A stretch of 64,000 nucleotides of DNA from contig NZ_JANZYP010000007.1 of NCBI RefSeq assembly GCF_025506355.1, forward strand, positions 62,001-126,000. The letters are read 5' to 3'. The position numbers and the translations under genes are program-made. The DNA is from Sphaerisporangium corydalis. Lineage in GTDB: Bacteria; Actinomycetota; Actinomycetes; Streptosporangiales; Streptosporangiaceae. Below, in pieces: positions 41,342 to 49,767 of the stretch. Every line of letters starts with the position of its first letter. The stretch's first letter is position 1. Under the pieces are notes generated by a model, which saw only the letters and a list, made by a program, of their open reading frames with translations, ran no database searches and was not told where the DNA came from.

Positions 41342-42436
41342 ATGCAGGGCTTCGCCGGCCGGGCGGCCGTCACGGGCGTCGGCATGACCGCCCTGACCAG
41401 GCGCTCCGGCCGTACCGTCCTGGAACTGGCCGTCGAGGCCGCACGCGCGGCGCTCGCCGACGCCGAGGTCGGCCCGGGCGACGTCGACGCGGTGCTCAGC
41501 TACCACATGAACGACTCCGTGCCGGTGACGCAGGTCGCGCGGGCCCTGCGCATGGAGCGGATCGGCTGGCACAACGACATCAGCGGGGGCGGCACCCAGG
41601 CGGCGTCCATCCTCGGCGACGCGGCGATGCTGATCGGAAGCGGGCTCGCCAGGACCGTCCTGGTGTACCGGGCGCTCAACGGGCGGTCGGGCACGCGCAT
41701 GAACACCGTCTCGACCGGCCCGCAGGAGCGCTTCACCATCCCGTACGGGATGGCGGGCCCCATCCCGATGTTCGCCCTCGCCGCCCAGCGCTACCTGCAC
41801 GACACCGGCCTCACCGAGGAGCACCTGCACGCCGTCGTCGCCCAGTCCAGGGAGAACGCCACCGCCAACCCGCGCGCCCTGCGCAGGCAGGCGCTGCCGC
41901 TCGCCGACTACCTCGCCCGGCCCTACGTGTGCACGCCGCTGCGCACCGTGGACTGCTGCCAGGAGACCGACGGCGCCTGCGCCCTGGTGGTGCGGGACGC
42001 GCGGCTCGCGCCCGAGGCGCCGAGGATCCACACAGTCGTGCGGGGCGGCGGGCCCGGGTGCTCGGCCATGGACCGGGCGCCGGACGTGACGGCCGTCTTC
42101 TCCTCCTACGTCGCGCCCATGCTGTGGGCGGCCTCGGGCCTGTCGCCGCGCGACGTCGGCGTGGCGCTCCTGTACGACGCCTACTCGTGGCTGGTGCCCC
42201 GGCAACTGGAGGACTTCGGCCTCGCCGCCCGCCGCGACCTCGGCGCGTACCTGCTGGGGCGCGGCCACCGGTCGGTCAACCCGCACGGCGGCCTGCTGTC
42301 GGAGGGGTACGTGCACGGCCTGAACAACGTGGCGCAGGCGGTGCGCGAGCTGCGGGGCGGGGAGCACGAGACGGCGCTGGTCACGGGGTTCGGCGGCAGC
42401 TACGGAAGCGCGGCGTTGCTGCGGCGGGGCGGATGA
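41342..42436 (+). CDS. Ltp-type thiolase-fold protein (no nucleophilic Cys)
   Basis: A 364-residue thiolase-superfamily protein of the lipid-transfer/SCP-x type. The region that holds the nucleophilic Cys in thiolases reads SGGGTQAASILG, and the C-terminal part has LLYDAYSWLVPRQLEDFGL and NPHGGLLSEGYVHGLNNV. This pattern is shared with Ltp2, a retro-aldolase that works with a DUF35 partner in steroid side-chain removal. No DUF35 gene is adjacent; those at 22322 and 63202 are candidates. ATG 41342 with a GGAGG site. A KstR2-like box lies far upstream. Confidence 0.82.
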   Translation: MQGFAGRAAVTGVGMTALTRRSGRTVLELAVEAARAALADAEVGPGDVDAVLSYHMNDSVPVTQVARALRMERIGWHNDISGGGTQAASILGDAAMLIGSGLARTVLVYRALNGRSGTRMNTVSTGPQERFTIPYGMAGPIPMFALAAQRYLHDTGLTEEHLHAVVAQSRENATANPRALRRQALPLADYLARPYVCTPLRTVDCCQETDGACALVVRDARLAPEAPRIHTVVRGGGPGCSAMDRAPDVTAVFSSYVAPMLWAASGLSPRDVGVALLYDAYSWLVPRQLEDFGLAARRDLGAYLLGRGHRSVNPHGGLLSEGYVHGLNNVAQAVRELRGGEHETALVTGFGGSYGSAALLRRGG

Positions 42437-42468
42437 CATCCGCCGTCGGCCGGGTTCGCGCCGCGCCG

Positions 42469-43152
42469 TCAGTCGGCGGGCAGGTTCTTCAGGGCCTCGC
42501 GGCGGCTGAGCCCGTTCAGCCCCTTGTGGTTGACATAGCGCAGGACCTCGCGCGCGTCGGTCTTGGCGTACTCGCGCAGCGCCCAGCCGATCGCCTTACG
42601 GGCGAAGAAGTCGGTGTCGGCCAGGCTCGGCTCGATGCAGGCGTACAGCAGGCCCGCGTCGGTGCGCTCCTTGAAGGAGTTCTGGCTCAGGATGGCGGTG
42701 CGCCGCAGCCACAGGTCCTCGCCGCCGGCCCATTCGAGCATCAGCGGGCGCATCGTGTCGGGGTAGGCGCGCAGCAGCGACCCGACGCGGTTGATCGCCA
42801 GGTCGTCGACGTAGTCCCACCAGGCGCCGCTGACGATCATCTCCTCGTACATCGGCACGGTGTAGAGGGTCTGGAAGCCCTTGTAGAACCGGAAGGCGGC
42901 CAGCTCCATCGCGGCGTACCGCTCCTCGCGGTACTCGGCCTCGCGCCAGACCGCGAGCACGGTCCTGCGCCACTCGGGCGCGTTCTCGATGCGGTGCTCG
43001 CCGAGGACCCTCCGCAGCGCCGCCCGCCGGGGCACGGCCTGGACGCCGAGGAAGGGCATCGTGGACTTCATGTACGCCTGCATGGCCGGTGCCTTGGCCG
43101 GGTCGGCGGCCTCGGTGAGCGCCATGCGGATGGCTTTGTGGAGCGGGGTCAT
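42469..43152 (-). CDS. AlkD-like DNA alkylation repair protein
   Basis: A 227-residue all-alpha HEAT-like-repeat protein of the DNA alkylation repair (AlkC/AlkD) family: FLGVQAVPRRAALRRV, then YREERYAAMELAAF, WWDYVDDLAINRVG, LWLRRTAILSQNSFKERTD and FFARKAIGWALREYAKTD. It would excise alkylated bases as a monofunctional glycosylase. Unexpectedly, its ATG overlaps the stop of the KstR2-like gene (ATGA), so the two are co-translated. Confidence 0.87.
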   Translation of the reverse strand: MTPLHKAIRMALTEAADPAKAPAMQAYMKSTMPFLGVQAVPRRAALRRVLGEHRIENAPEWRRTVLAVWREAEYREERYAAMELAAFRFYKGFQTLYTVPMYEEMIVSGAWWDYVDDLAINRVGSLLRAYPDTMRPLMLEWAGGEDLWLRRTAILSQNSFKERTDAGLLYACIEPSLADTDFFARKAIGWALREYAKTDAREVLRYVNHKGLNGLSRREALKNLPAD

Positions 43153-43889
43153 GCTTTGTGGCTGGTCCGTTCCCCTGTGGCGAGACCGTCGAACAGGACG
43201 GTGACGTAGTGCTCGGCGAGACCGGCGGTGTTGAGCCGTCCACCGGGACGGAACCAGCGCACGGCGACCCAGATGGTGTCACGGATCATGCGGTAGGTGA
43301 GCTTGGGGTCGACGTCGGCGCGGAACAGGCCCTCGGCCTGGCCGCGCTTGATCTGCTCCACCCACATGCGCTCGACCTCGTCCTCGGCCCTGATGAGGTA
43401 GTCGAACCGGTCGCCCGGCAGCGAGCGCAGGTAGTTCCAGTCGTTCTGCATGACGGTGATGGCGGCGCGGTGCGGCTCCAGGGTGCTGAAGCCGATGCGC
43501 ACCATCTCGGACAGGACGGCGCGTGGGTCGCCCTCCTGCTCCAGGGCGGTCTTGTAGCGCCCGATCAGATCCGTGAGGAACGTCGACAGGACCTCGTCGA
43601 CGATCGTCTCCTTGGAGTCGAAGTGGTGGTAAAGGCTTCCGGAAAGGATGCCCGCCTCGTCGGCGATCTGCCGTACCGTGGTCGCCTGGAAACCCTTGCG
43701 CGCGAAGAGTTCGGCGGCGAGCTTCACGAGGTGGTCGCGGCGCTCGGAGGCGGAGCCCGAAGAGGACGTCCGCCGGGTCGTGCCCTGGCGCTTGGCGGCG
43801 CCGGAGCCACTCCGCGGGGGAGCTCCGCCGGTCGCCCCCGCGACCGCCGACGCGCCGCCGGAGTTCTTTCGCGTGTTCACGCCCTCCAT
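43149..43889 (-). CDS. kstR2: KstR2-like TetR repressor
   Basis: A 246-residue TetR regulator. The HTH at residues ~69-91 (ATTVRQIADEAGILSGSLYHHFDSKE) and the C-terminal stretch YRMIRDTIWVAVRWFRPGG closely match my recollection of mycobacterial KstR2 (AGILSGSLYHHFASKEEMVDEVL; FIRDTTWVSVRWYRPGG). KstR2 represses the HIP (steroid ring C/D) regulon and is released by HIP-CoA. This copy has an extra ~45-residue Gly/Ser/Ala/Arg N-terminal extension. It is divergent from fadA6 with an exact KstR2 consensus site between, so autoregulation is likely. Followed by an overlapping AlkD-like gene. Confidence 0.85.
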   Translation of the reverse strand: MEGVNTRKNSGGASAVAGATGGAPPRSGSGAAKRQGTTRRTSSSGSASERRDHLVKLAAELFARKGFQATTVRQIADEAGILSGSLYHHFDSKETIVDEVLSTFLTDLIGRYKTALEQEGDPRAVLSEMVRIGFSTLEPHRAAITVMQNDWNYLRSLPGDRFDYLIRAEDEVERMWVEQIKRGQAEGLFRADVDPKLTYRMIRDTIWVAVRWFRPGGRLNTAGLAEHYVTVLFDGLATGERTSHKA

Positions 43890-43964
43890 TATGGGCCTCC
43901 GTGCAATCGCTTGTTCACCTAACGCCTGCGGTGAGTCGCCTGCTCATCCCATGTTCCCCTGTCT

Positions 43965-43978
43965 AACAAGCGCTTGCT
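43965..43978. promoter_or_regulatory. KstR2 operator between kstR2 and fadA6
   Basis: AACAAGCGCTTGCT is an exact match to the KstR2 consensus AnCAAGnnCTTGnT. A half-like CAATCGCTTGTT at 43904-43915 lies closer to kstR2. On the plus strand TACCCT (43978-43983) may be the fadA6 -10. Confidence 0.75.
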
Positions 43979-44044
43979 ACCCTGGGTGATGACTGATTTG
44001 TAAATGCTTGCGCACCATTGGGGACGACCGGAAGGCGGCCTGCC

Positions 44045-45196
44045 ATGAGCGAGGCGTACATCGTCGGCGCCGTGCGCACCCCCGTCGGGCGGCGGAACGG
44101 CGGCCTGGCCCGCGTCCACCCCGCCGACCTCGGCGCCCACGTCATCCGCGCGCTCGTTGATCGTACCGGGATCGATCCTGGCGCGGTGGAGGACGTCGTC
44201 TTCGGCTGCGTGGACACCGTCGGGCCGCAGGCGGGGGACATCGCCCGCACCTGCTGGCTCGCCGCGGGGATGCCCGAGGAGGTGCCGGGGGTGACCGTGG
44301 ACCGGCAGTGCGGCTCCTCCCAGCAGGCCGTCCACTTCGCCGCGCAGGCCGTCCAGAGCGGGAACGCCGATCTGGTCGTCGCCGGGGGCGTGCAGAGCAT
44401 GAGCCTGGTGCCGATCTCCCAGGCCATGGTGGCCGGACAGGCACTCGGCTTCGCGAACCCGTTCGCGGGCTCCAAGGGGTGGGAGGCGCGGTACGGGAAG
44501 GGGGAGGTGTCCCAGTTCAGCGGCGCCGAGATGATCGCCGAGAGGTGGGACGTCTCGCGGGCCGCGATGGAGGAGTTCGCCTTCGAGTCCCACCGGCGGG
44601 CGCTCGCCGCCATCGACGAGGGCCGGTTCGTCCGCGAGATCGCCCCGCTTGAGGGGGTGCTGGACGACGAGGGGCCCCGCCGCGACACCACCCTCGCCAA
44701 GATGGCCGGCCTGCGGACCCTGGTCGAGGGCGGCCGGCTGACCGCCGCGCTCTCCTCGCAGATCTCCGACGGCGCCGCCGCGCTGCTGATCGCCTCCGAG
44801 GAGGCGCTGCGTACGCACAAGCTGACGCCGCGCGCCCGGATCCGCCACATGTCCGCGCGGGGCGCCGACCCGATCATGATGCTGTCCGCGCCGATCCCCG
44901 CGACCGCGCACGCCCTCGGGAAGTCCGGGATGAAGATCGAGGACTTCGACGCCGTGGAGATCAACGAGGCGTTCGCCTCGGTCGTGCTGGCCTGGCTGCG
45001 CGAGACCGGCGCCGACCCCGAGGTGGTCAACCCCAACGGCGGCGCCATCGCGCTCGGCCACCCTCTCGGCGCGACCGGGGCGCGGCTCATGACGTCCCTG
45101 CTGCACGAACTCGAACGCACCGGGGGCCGCTACGGCCTGCAGACCATGTGCGAGGGCGGCGGCCAGGCGAACGTCACCATCATCGAACGCCTCTGA
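44045..45196 (+). CDS. fadA6: FadA6-type acetyl-CoA acyltransferase (thiolase)
   Basis: A 383-residue thiolase with nucleophile Cys89 (DRQCGSSQQAV), EINEAFASV, the His motif NPNGGAIALGHPLGATG and the second Cys in MCEGGGQANVTIIERL. It fits FadA6 (Rv3556c), which acts in the final thiolysis steps of steroid ring C/D degradation; divergent placement from kstR2 supports this. ATG 44045 follows a GGAAGG site; the upstream GTG/ATG frame adds non-conserved residues. The product is cytoplasmic. Confidence 0.85.
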   Translation: MSEAYIVGAVRTPVGRRNGGLARVHPADLGAHVIRALVDRTGIDPGAVEDVVFGCVDTVGPQAGDIARTCWLAAGMPEEVPGVTVDRQCGSSQQAVHFAAQAVQSGNADLVVAGGVQSMSLVPISQAMVAGQALGFANPFAGSKGWEARYGKGEVSQFSGAEMIAERWDVSRAAMEEFAFESHRRALAAIDEGRFVREIAPLEGVLDDEGPRRDTTLAKMAGLRTLVEGGRLTAALSSQISDGAAALLIASEEALRTHKLTPRARIRHMSARGADPIMMLSAPIPATAHALGKSGMKIEDFDAVEINEAFASVVLAWLRETGADPEVVNPNGGAIALGHPLGATGARLMTSLLHELERTGGRYGLQTMCEGGGQANVTIIERL

Positions 45197-45531
45197 CCCA
45201 CACCGTCCACTTTCCCCCGTACCGTCCCGCGGTCGGCGAGGGCCGTTCGCGTCCTCGTTCGCATCCTTGGTCGCCTCCGCCTCCGGGACGTGTTCGCCGG
45301 GGGACGGGGAGTCGCGGGCGGGGCCGGGATACCGTGGGACATAGGACATGGGAGCGTTCCCCGAGGTGAGATCCCATGGTCGGGGGTATGGATAATAGGA
45401 AAGTTTCCTATTAGATTGTCGGATTGTCCCAGACGGTGCCCGGGTACGAGTCGTCTCCGGAGTGCCGCGAGCCGTACGGTCCTGCGAGCCTCCGGCGTCG
45501 CCGCCGAGGAGCCGCCAGGCGAGGAGAGTGC
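45197..45531. other. Intergenic region upstream of GH3 gene
   Basis: 335 bp without a supported gene. The only clear element is the A+T-rich palindrome at 45393-45413; the rest is ordinary G+C-rich sequence. Confidence 0.6.
45393..45413. promoter_or_regulatory. Perfect 21-bp palindrome before GH3 gene
   Basis: Arms TAATAGGAAA and TTTCCTATTA with one central G, in otherwise G+C-rich DNA, ~120 bp before ATG 45532. AGGAAA/TTTCCT palindromes of this kind precede amino-sugar and cell-wall-sugar genes in actinomycetes and are usually linked to ROK- or similar sugar regulators; that link is inference here. Confidence 0.65.
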
Positions 45532-47091
45532 ATGAAGCGCAGCCCCGAGCTACTGCGTCTGGCCGATTCGGTCCTCCTCCCCGGCTTCGACGGCAGGACC
45601 CCGCCCGACTGGCTGCGCCGCCGCCTCGCCGAGGGCCTGGCCGGGGTCGTGCTCTTCTCCAGGAACATCGGGACCCCCTCGCAGGTGGCCGAGCTGACGG
45701 CCGCCCTGCGCGCCGAACGACCCGACGCGGTCATCGGCGTGGACGAGGAGACCGGCGACGTCACCCGGCTGGAGGCGCACACCGGGAGCTCCCGGCCGGG
45801 CAACTACGCGCTCGGCGTGGTGGACGACGTAGCGCTCACCGAGCTGATCGCCCGGGGGCTCGGCGCCGACCTGGTCGCCGCCGGCATCGACGTGGACTTC
45901 GCCCCCTCCGCCGACGTGAACTCCAACCCCGACAATCCGGTCATCGGCCTGCGGTCGTTCGGCGCGGACCCGGAGCTGGTCGCGCGGCACACCGCCGCCT
46001 GGGTGCGGGGACTCCAGGCGGCGGGGGTCGCCGCGTGCGCCAAGCACTTCCCCGGCCACGGGGACACGGCGGTCGACTCCCACCACGGCCTGCCCGGCGT
46101 CCCGGCGTCGCTGGAGGACCTGCACGACGTGGAGCTGAGGCCCTTCCGCGCGGCCATCGCCGAGGGGGTGCGCATGATCATGACCGGCCACCTGCTGGTC
46201 GGCGCGTACGACCCCGGCTTCCCCGCGACGCTGAGCCGCCGCATCCTCACCGGGCTGCTCAGGGACGAACTGGGCTTCGACGGGGTGACCATCACCGACG
46301 CCATCGAGATGGCCGCCGTGACCGAACGGTTCGGCATCGGCGGCGCGAGCGCCCGGGCCGTCGCCGCCGGCGCCGATCTGATCTGCGTGGGCGGGGAGAA
46401 CTCGGGCGACGAGGTGGTGGCGACGATCCGCGAGGCCATCGCCGACGCGGTCACCGCCGGGCTGCTCCCAGAAGAACGCCTCGCCGAGGCCGCCCGCCGC
46501 GTGACCGACCTGACCACCTGGACCACCAAGCCCAAAACGTCCACCCCCGTCGCCGGGCCCCCCACCGCCGCCATCTCGTCGTCCGGCAGGGACTCCGCGC
46601 CGTCCGGCGAGCACGCGGTGGCGGGGCTGGTCGCCGCCCGGCGCGCGGTCAGGGTCACCAGGTGGCCGGGCGGCGGCGTGGTGCCGCTGGTCACCGCCCC
46701 GCACGTGGCCGAACTGGCGCCTCGCATGAACCTCGCCATCGACAAGGACATGCCGTGGGGGGTGGGCGAGCCGCTGGGCAAGCTCCTGCCCGGGACCACG
46801 GTCGTCCGCCTCCACCAGGAGAACGCCGCCGCCACGCTCGACGAGGCCGTCCTGGCCCCCGCGGCCGACCGGCCGCTGGTCGTGGTGGTCCGCGACGCGC
46901 ACCGCCACCCCTGGCAGACCGAGGTACTGGAGCGGCTGACCGACGTCCGCCCTGATCTGGTCGTCGTGGAGATGGGGCTGCCGGGCCGCACGGACTTCGG
47001 GGCCGTCCACATGGCCACCCACGGCGCCGCCCGCGTCTGCGGCCAGGCCGCCGCGGAGATCCTCACCGGCCTCCTCACCCCCCGCCCCTGA
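45532..47091 (+). CDS. Glycoside hydrolase family 3 (beta-N-acetylglucosaminidase, NagZ-like)
   Basis: A 519-residue GH3 enzyme. KHFPGHGDT at residues ~169-177 and the following SHHGLP are the NagZ-type signature with the His/Asp dyad; DGVTITDAIEMAAV holds the nucleophile region. The C-terminal ~170 residues form a second domain. There is no signal peptide, suggesting action on internalised muropeptides or amino sugars. ATG 45532 follows GAGGAG. A perfect palindrome upstream suggests sugar-responsive control. Confidence 0.85.
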   Translation: MKRSPELLRLADSVLLPGFDGRTPPDWLRRRLAEGLAGVVLFSRNIGTPSQVAELTAALRAERPDAVIGVDEETGDVTRLEAHTGSSRPGNYALGVVDDVALTELIARGLGADLVAAGIDVDFAPSADVNSNPDNPVIGLRSFGADPELVARHTAAWVRGLQAAGVAACAKHFPGHGDTAVDSHHGLPGVPASLEDLHDVELRPFRAAIAEGVRMIMTGHLLVGAYDPGFPATLSRRILTGLLRDELGFDGVTITDAIEMAAVTERFGIGGASARAVAAGADLICVGGENSGDEVVATIREAIADAVTAGLLPEERLAEAARRVTDLTTWTTKPKTSTPVAGPPTAAISSSGRDSAPSGEHAVAGLVAARRAVRVTRWPGGGVVPLVTAPHVAELAPRMNLAIDKDMPWGVGEPLGKLLPGTTVVRLHQENAAATLDEAVLAPAADRPLVVVVRDAHRHPWQTEVLERLTDVRPDLVVVEMGLPGRTDFGAVHMATHGAARVCGQAAAEILTGLLTPRP

Positions 47092-47155
47092 CCCACCCCC
47101 GGATCGGGCTCGACCGGTCGCGGGACTGTCGGTGGCGGCTGGTTGAATCGCGGGC

Positions 47156-47854
47156 ATGGACATCGCACGGCTGGTGAGCGAGCAGGGGGAGTTCGACGGT
47201 GTCGACCTCTCCGGGGTCGCGCTGACGGATCTGCTCCAGAAGGGGCCCCTGGTCTTTCGCGACTGCGACCTCACCGGCGCCGACCTGACCGAGGCGAGCC
47301 TGGTCGAGGCCGTGTTCGAGGGATGCGTGCTCGACCGGGCCGACTTCCGCAGGGCCGACCTCGACGGCGCCCGCTTCACCCGTGGCGGCGGCACCGGCGC
47401 CCGCTTCGGCGGCGCCGAGCTGACCGACGCGGTCTTCACCGGTGTCGACCTGTCCAGCGCCGACTTCGTCAACGCGCTGCTCACCGACGTCTCGTTCACC
47501 GGCTGCCGCATGATCGGCGCCAAGCTCTCCGGCTGCCGCGGCACGGGGTACGCCCTGTCCGGCAGCAACCTCACCATGGCCGACCTGTCCGGCTGCGGGT
47601 TCCGCGGCCAGGCGATCGACGGGGTCCGGTTCGACGAGGCCAACCTGGCCGCCTGCGACTTCACCAAGGCGGTGCTGACCGACTGCCGCCTGATCAGGGC
47701 CCACCTGGTCGACGCCAAGTTCGCCCAGGCCGACCTGCGCGGCACCGACCTCGGCGAGCTCGACGACACCGCCCTCCGCCACCTCCGAGGCGCCGTGATC
47801 GACCGGTTCCAGGCCGCCGCCATCCTCACCGCCCGAGGCCTCACCGTCCTCTGA
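47156..47854 (+). CDS. Pentapeptide-repeat protein
   Basis: A 232-residue protein composed of A(D/N)LxX pentapeptide repeats across nearly its whole length (for example CDLTGADLTEASLVEAVF, RADFRRADLDGARF, ADLRGTDLGELDDT). It should fold as a right-handed quadrilateral beta-helix. Some members (MfpA/Qnr) mimic DNA and protect gyrase, but that cannot be assigned here. It stands alone, 64 bp after the GH3 gene. Confidence 0.88.
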   Translation: MDIARLVSEQGEFDGVDLSGVALTDLLQKGPLVFRDCDLTGADLTEASLVEAVFEGCVLDRADFRRADLDGARFTRGGGTGARFGGAELTDAVFTGVDLSSADFVNALLTDVSFTGCRMIGAKLSGCRGTGYALSGSNLTMADLSGCGFRGQAIDGVRFDEANLAACDFTKAVLTDCRLIRAHLVDAKFAQADLRGTDLGELDDTALRHLRGAVIDRFQAAAILTARGLTVL

Positions 47855-47872
47855 CGTTCACCGAGCGGTGGG

Positions 47873-48940
47873 TCATGGGGTGGGGAGGCGGGAGAGGGAG
47901 TGGCGGGCCTCGGTCATGATGCGGGTGATCAGTTCCGCGCAGGTCGGCAGGTCGTCGATCACGCTCACGACCTGGCCGGACGCCATCACCCCGAGATCGG
48001 CGCGCCCGTCGACCATCGCCGCCCTGAGCAGCATCGGCGTGTTGGCCGCCTGGAGCACCTGCGCCCAGGTGAGGTCGCGCCCGTGCCTCATGCGACGGCC
48101 CTCCCGCAGCATCCCGGCCCAGCTCATGCCCGAGATCCTCTTGAACCGCGCCCCGTTCGCCACCGCACGGGCCAGCCCCGTGAGCCGGCCCGACCGTTCG
48201 AGCGAGTCGACGAACGGCGTCCTCAGCACCCGGTGCGGCACCCCGTCCACGCGGGTCGTCACGAGCGTCTCGGCCATCCCGAGGTACAGCTTCTTCACCT
48301 CGTCGCCCACGGTCGAGTCCGAGGTGAGCAGGAAGCGGGTGCCCATGGCGACCCCGGCCGCGCCGTACGCCAGCGCCGCGACCAGCCCCCGCCCGTCGAA
48401 GAACCCGCCGGCCGCGACGACCGGGATGTCCACGGCGTCGACGACCTGCGGGAGCAGGAGCGTGGTCGGGATCGGCCCGGTGTGCCCGCCGCCCTCACCA
48501 CCCTGCACGATCACGGCGTCCACCCCCCAGGCGGCGACCTTCTCCGCGTGGCGGCGCGCCCCCACCGAGGGCATCGTGACGACACCCGCGTCCTTGAGCC
48601 GGGCGATCAGCTCCTTCTTCGGCGCGAGGGCGAACGAGGCCACGCGCACGCCCTCGCGGATCATCACCTCGACCCGCTCACCGGCGTCGTCGGCGTCCGA
48701 TCGGATGTTGACCCCGAACGGCGCCGCCGTCCGCTCCTTGACCGACCTGATGGCGTCCGTCATCCGCTCGACCGACATGGTGGCGGCCGCGATGATCCCG
48801 AGGCCGCCCGCGCCGGAGGTCGCCGCCGCCAGCCGCGCGCCCGCGACGTACCCCATCCCGGTCTGCACGATCGGGTACCGGCACCCGACCAGCTCGGTGA
48901 ACGCGGTCGGCAGGGTCTGGTCCGCGCCGGGGGGAGTCAC
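47873..48940 (-). CDS. ipdC: IpdC-like flavoprotein (nitronate monooxygenase fold)
   Basis: A 355-residue TIM-barrel FMN protein of the 2-nitropropane dioxygenase family: RYPIVQTGMGYVAGARLAAATSGAGGLGIIAA, then VNIRSDADD, IVQGGEGGGHTGP and AAGGFFDGRGLVAALAYGAAGVAMGTRF. It lies directly after the ipdA-ipdB pair in the same order as Rv3551-Rv3553, which identifies it as IpdC, needed for steroid ring C/D (5-OH-HIC-CoA) breakdown. GTG 48940 overlaps the stop of ipdB. Convergent with the pentapeptide-repeat gene. Confidence 0.87.
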   Translation of the reverse strand: MTPPGADQTLPTAFTELVGCRYPIVQTGMGYVAGARLAAATSGAGGLGIIAAATMSVERMTDAIRSVKERTAAPFGVNIRSDADDAGERVEVMIREGVRVASFALAPKKELIARLKDAGVVTMPSVGARRHAEKVAAWGVDAVIVQGGEGGGHTGPIPTTLLLPQVVDAVDIPVVAAGGFFDGRGLVAALAYGAAGVAMGTRFLLTSDSTVGDEVKKLYLGMAETLVTTRVDGVPHRVLRTPFVDSLERSGRLTGLARAVANGARFKRISGMSWAGMLREGRRMRHGRDLTWAQVLQAANTPMLLRAAMVDGRADLGVMASGQVVSVIDDLPTCAELITRIMTEARHSLSRLPTP

Positions 48941-49767
48941 CCGGGGACCTCGCGGGTGCGGAGGGAGGCGGGGTCGAGGGTCTCGCGGAGGAGGCGGAGT
49001 TCCTCGGTGGTCGGTGAGCGTGTCTCGGGGACGGTGCCGCCGCCGGGCAGGGCCAGGTCGAAGCCGGTGCTCGCCACCACGTCCCGCACCGTCACCCCCG
49101 GATGGACCGAGACCAGCCGCATCGCCCCGCCCGGGGCGCCGAAGTCGAGGACGGCGAGGTTCGTCACGACCCGGCGCAGGTCGTGGAAGCGGGTGGCGCT
49201 CGCCCCGGCCTCGGCCGCCCGGTCGTACCCGACGCCGCTGACCATGTCCACGCGGGGGACGAAGACGCGGGGGGAGTGCCGGGGGATCCAGTAGCTGGTC
49301 GGGTCGCACACCGTGTTCCCCGGGGCGCCGCGCACGCCGAGAAGCTGGGACTTCGGGCGGGCCCAGTCGCCGATGCACGAGATGTTGGTGTTGCCGTGCT
49401 TGTCGATCTGGCTGGCGCCGAGCATGACGTGCCGCCGCCCCTGGAGCACCAGCCACAGGTGGTCGCGGAACGGCAGCCAGCCCTCGATCACCTCAGGGTC
49501 CTCGCCGAGCGCGGGCACGTCGCCGGTGAGCAGGCACACCCCGTCGTGCGTGATCAGGTCGGGTTCGAACGTCAGCCTGGCCAGGCGGGCGGCCAGGACC
49601 GTGATCGCCCCGCCGATCCCGGCCGCGAGGATCTCCCCGTCGCCCCGGAACGCCTCCGCGCACGCCACCACGCACACCTCGGCCCGCGTCGCCGGCCCAC
49701 CGTCATCCACGCCGCCCGGCCCCGGGCCTCCCGCGCCGATCGCGGAGCCGGTCGTCTCGGAGGTCAT
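48937..49767 (-). CDS. ipdB: IpdB-like CoA-transferase/COCHEA-CoA hydrolase beta subunit
   Basis: A 276-residue CoA-transferase-like beta subunit: VVACAEAFRGDGEILAAGIGG, LGASQIDKHGNTNISCIGDWARPKSQLLGVRGAPGNTV and SVHPGVTVRDVVASTGF. It pairs with IpdA in the IpdAB hydrolase that opens the last steroid ring (COCHEA-CoA). A ~25-residue Gly/Pro-rich N-terminal leader precedes the fold. It overlaps both ipdA (ATGA) and ipdC (GTGA). Confidence 0.87.
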   Translation of the reverse strand: MTSETTGSAIGAGGPGPGGVDDGGPATRAEVCVVACAEAFRGDGEILAAGIGGAITVLAARLARLTFEPDLITHDGVCLLTGDVPALGEDPEVIEGWLPFRDHLWLVLQGRRHVMLGASQIDKHGNTNISCIGDWARPKSQLLGVRGAPGNTVCDPTSYWIPRHSPRVFVPRVDMVSGVGYDRAAEAGASATRFHDLRRVVTNLAVLDFGAPGGAMRLVSVHPGVTVRDVVASTGFDLALPGGGTVPETRSPTTEELRLLRETLDPASLRTREVPG

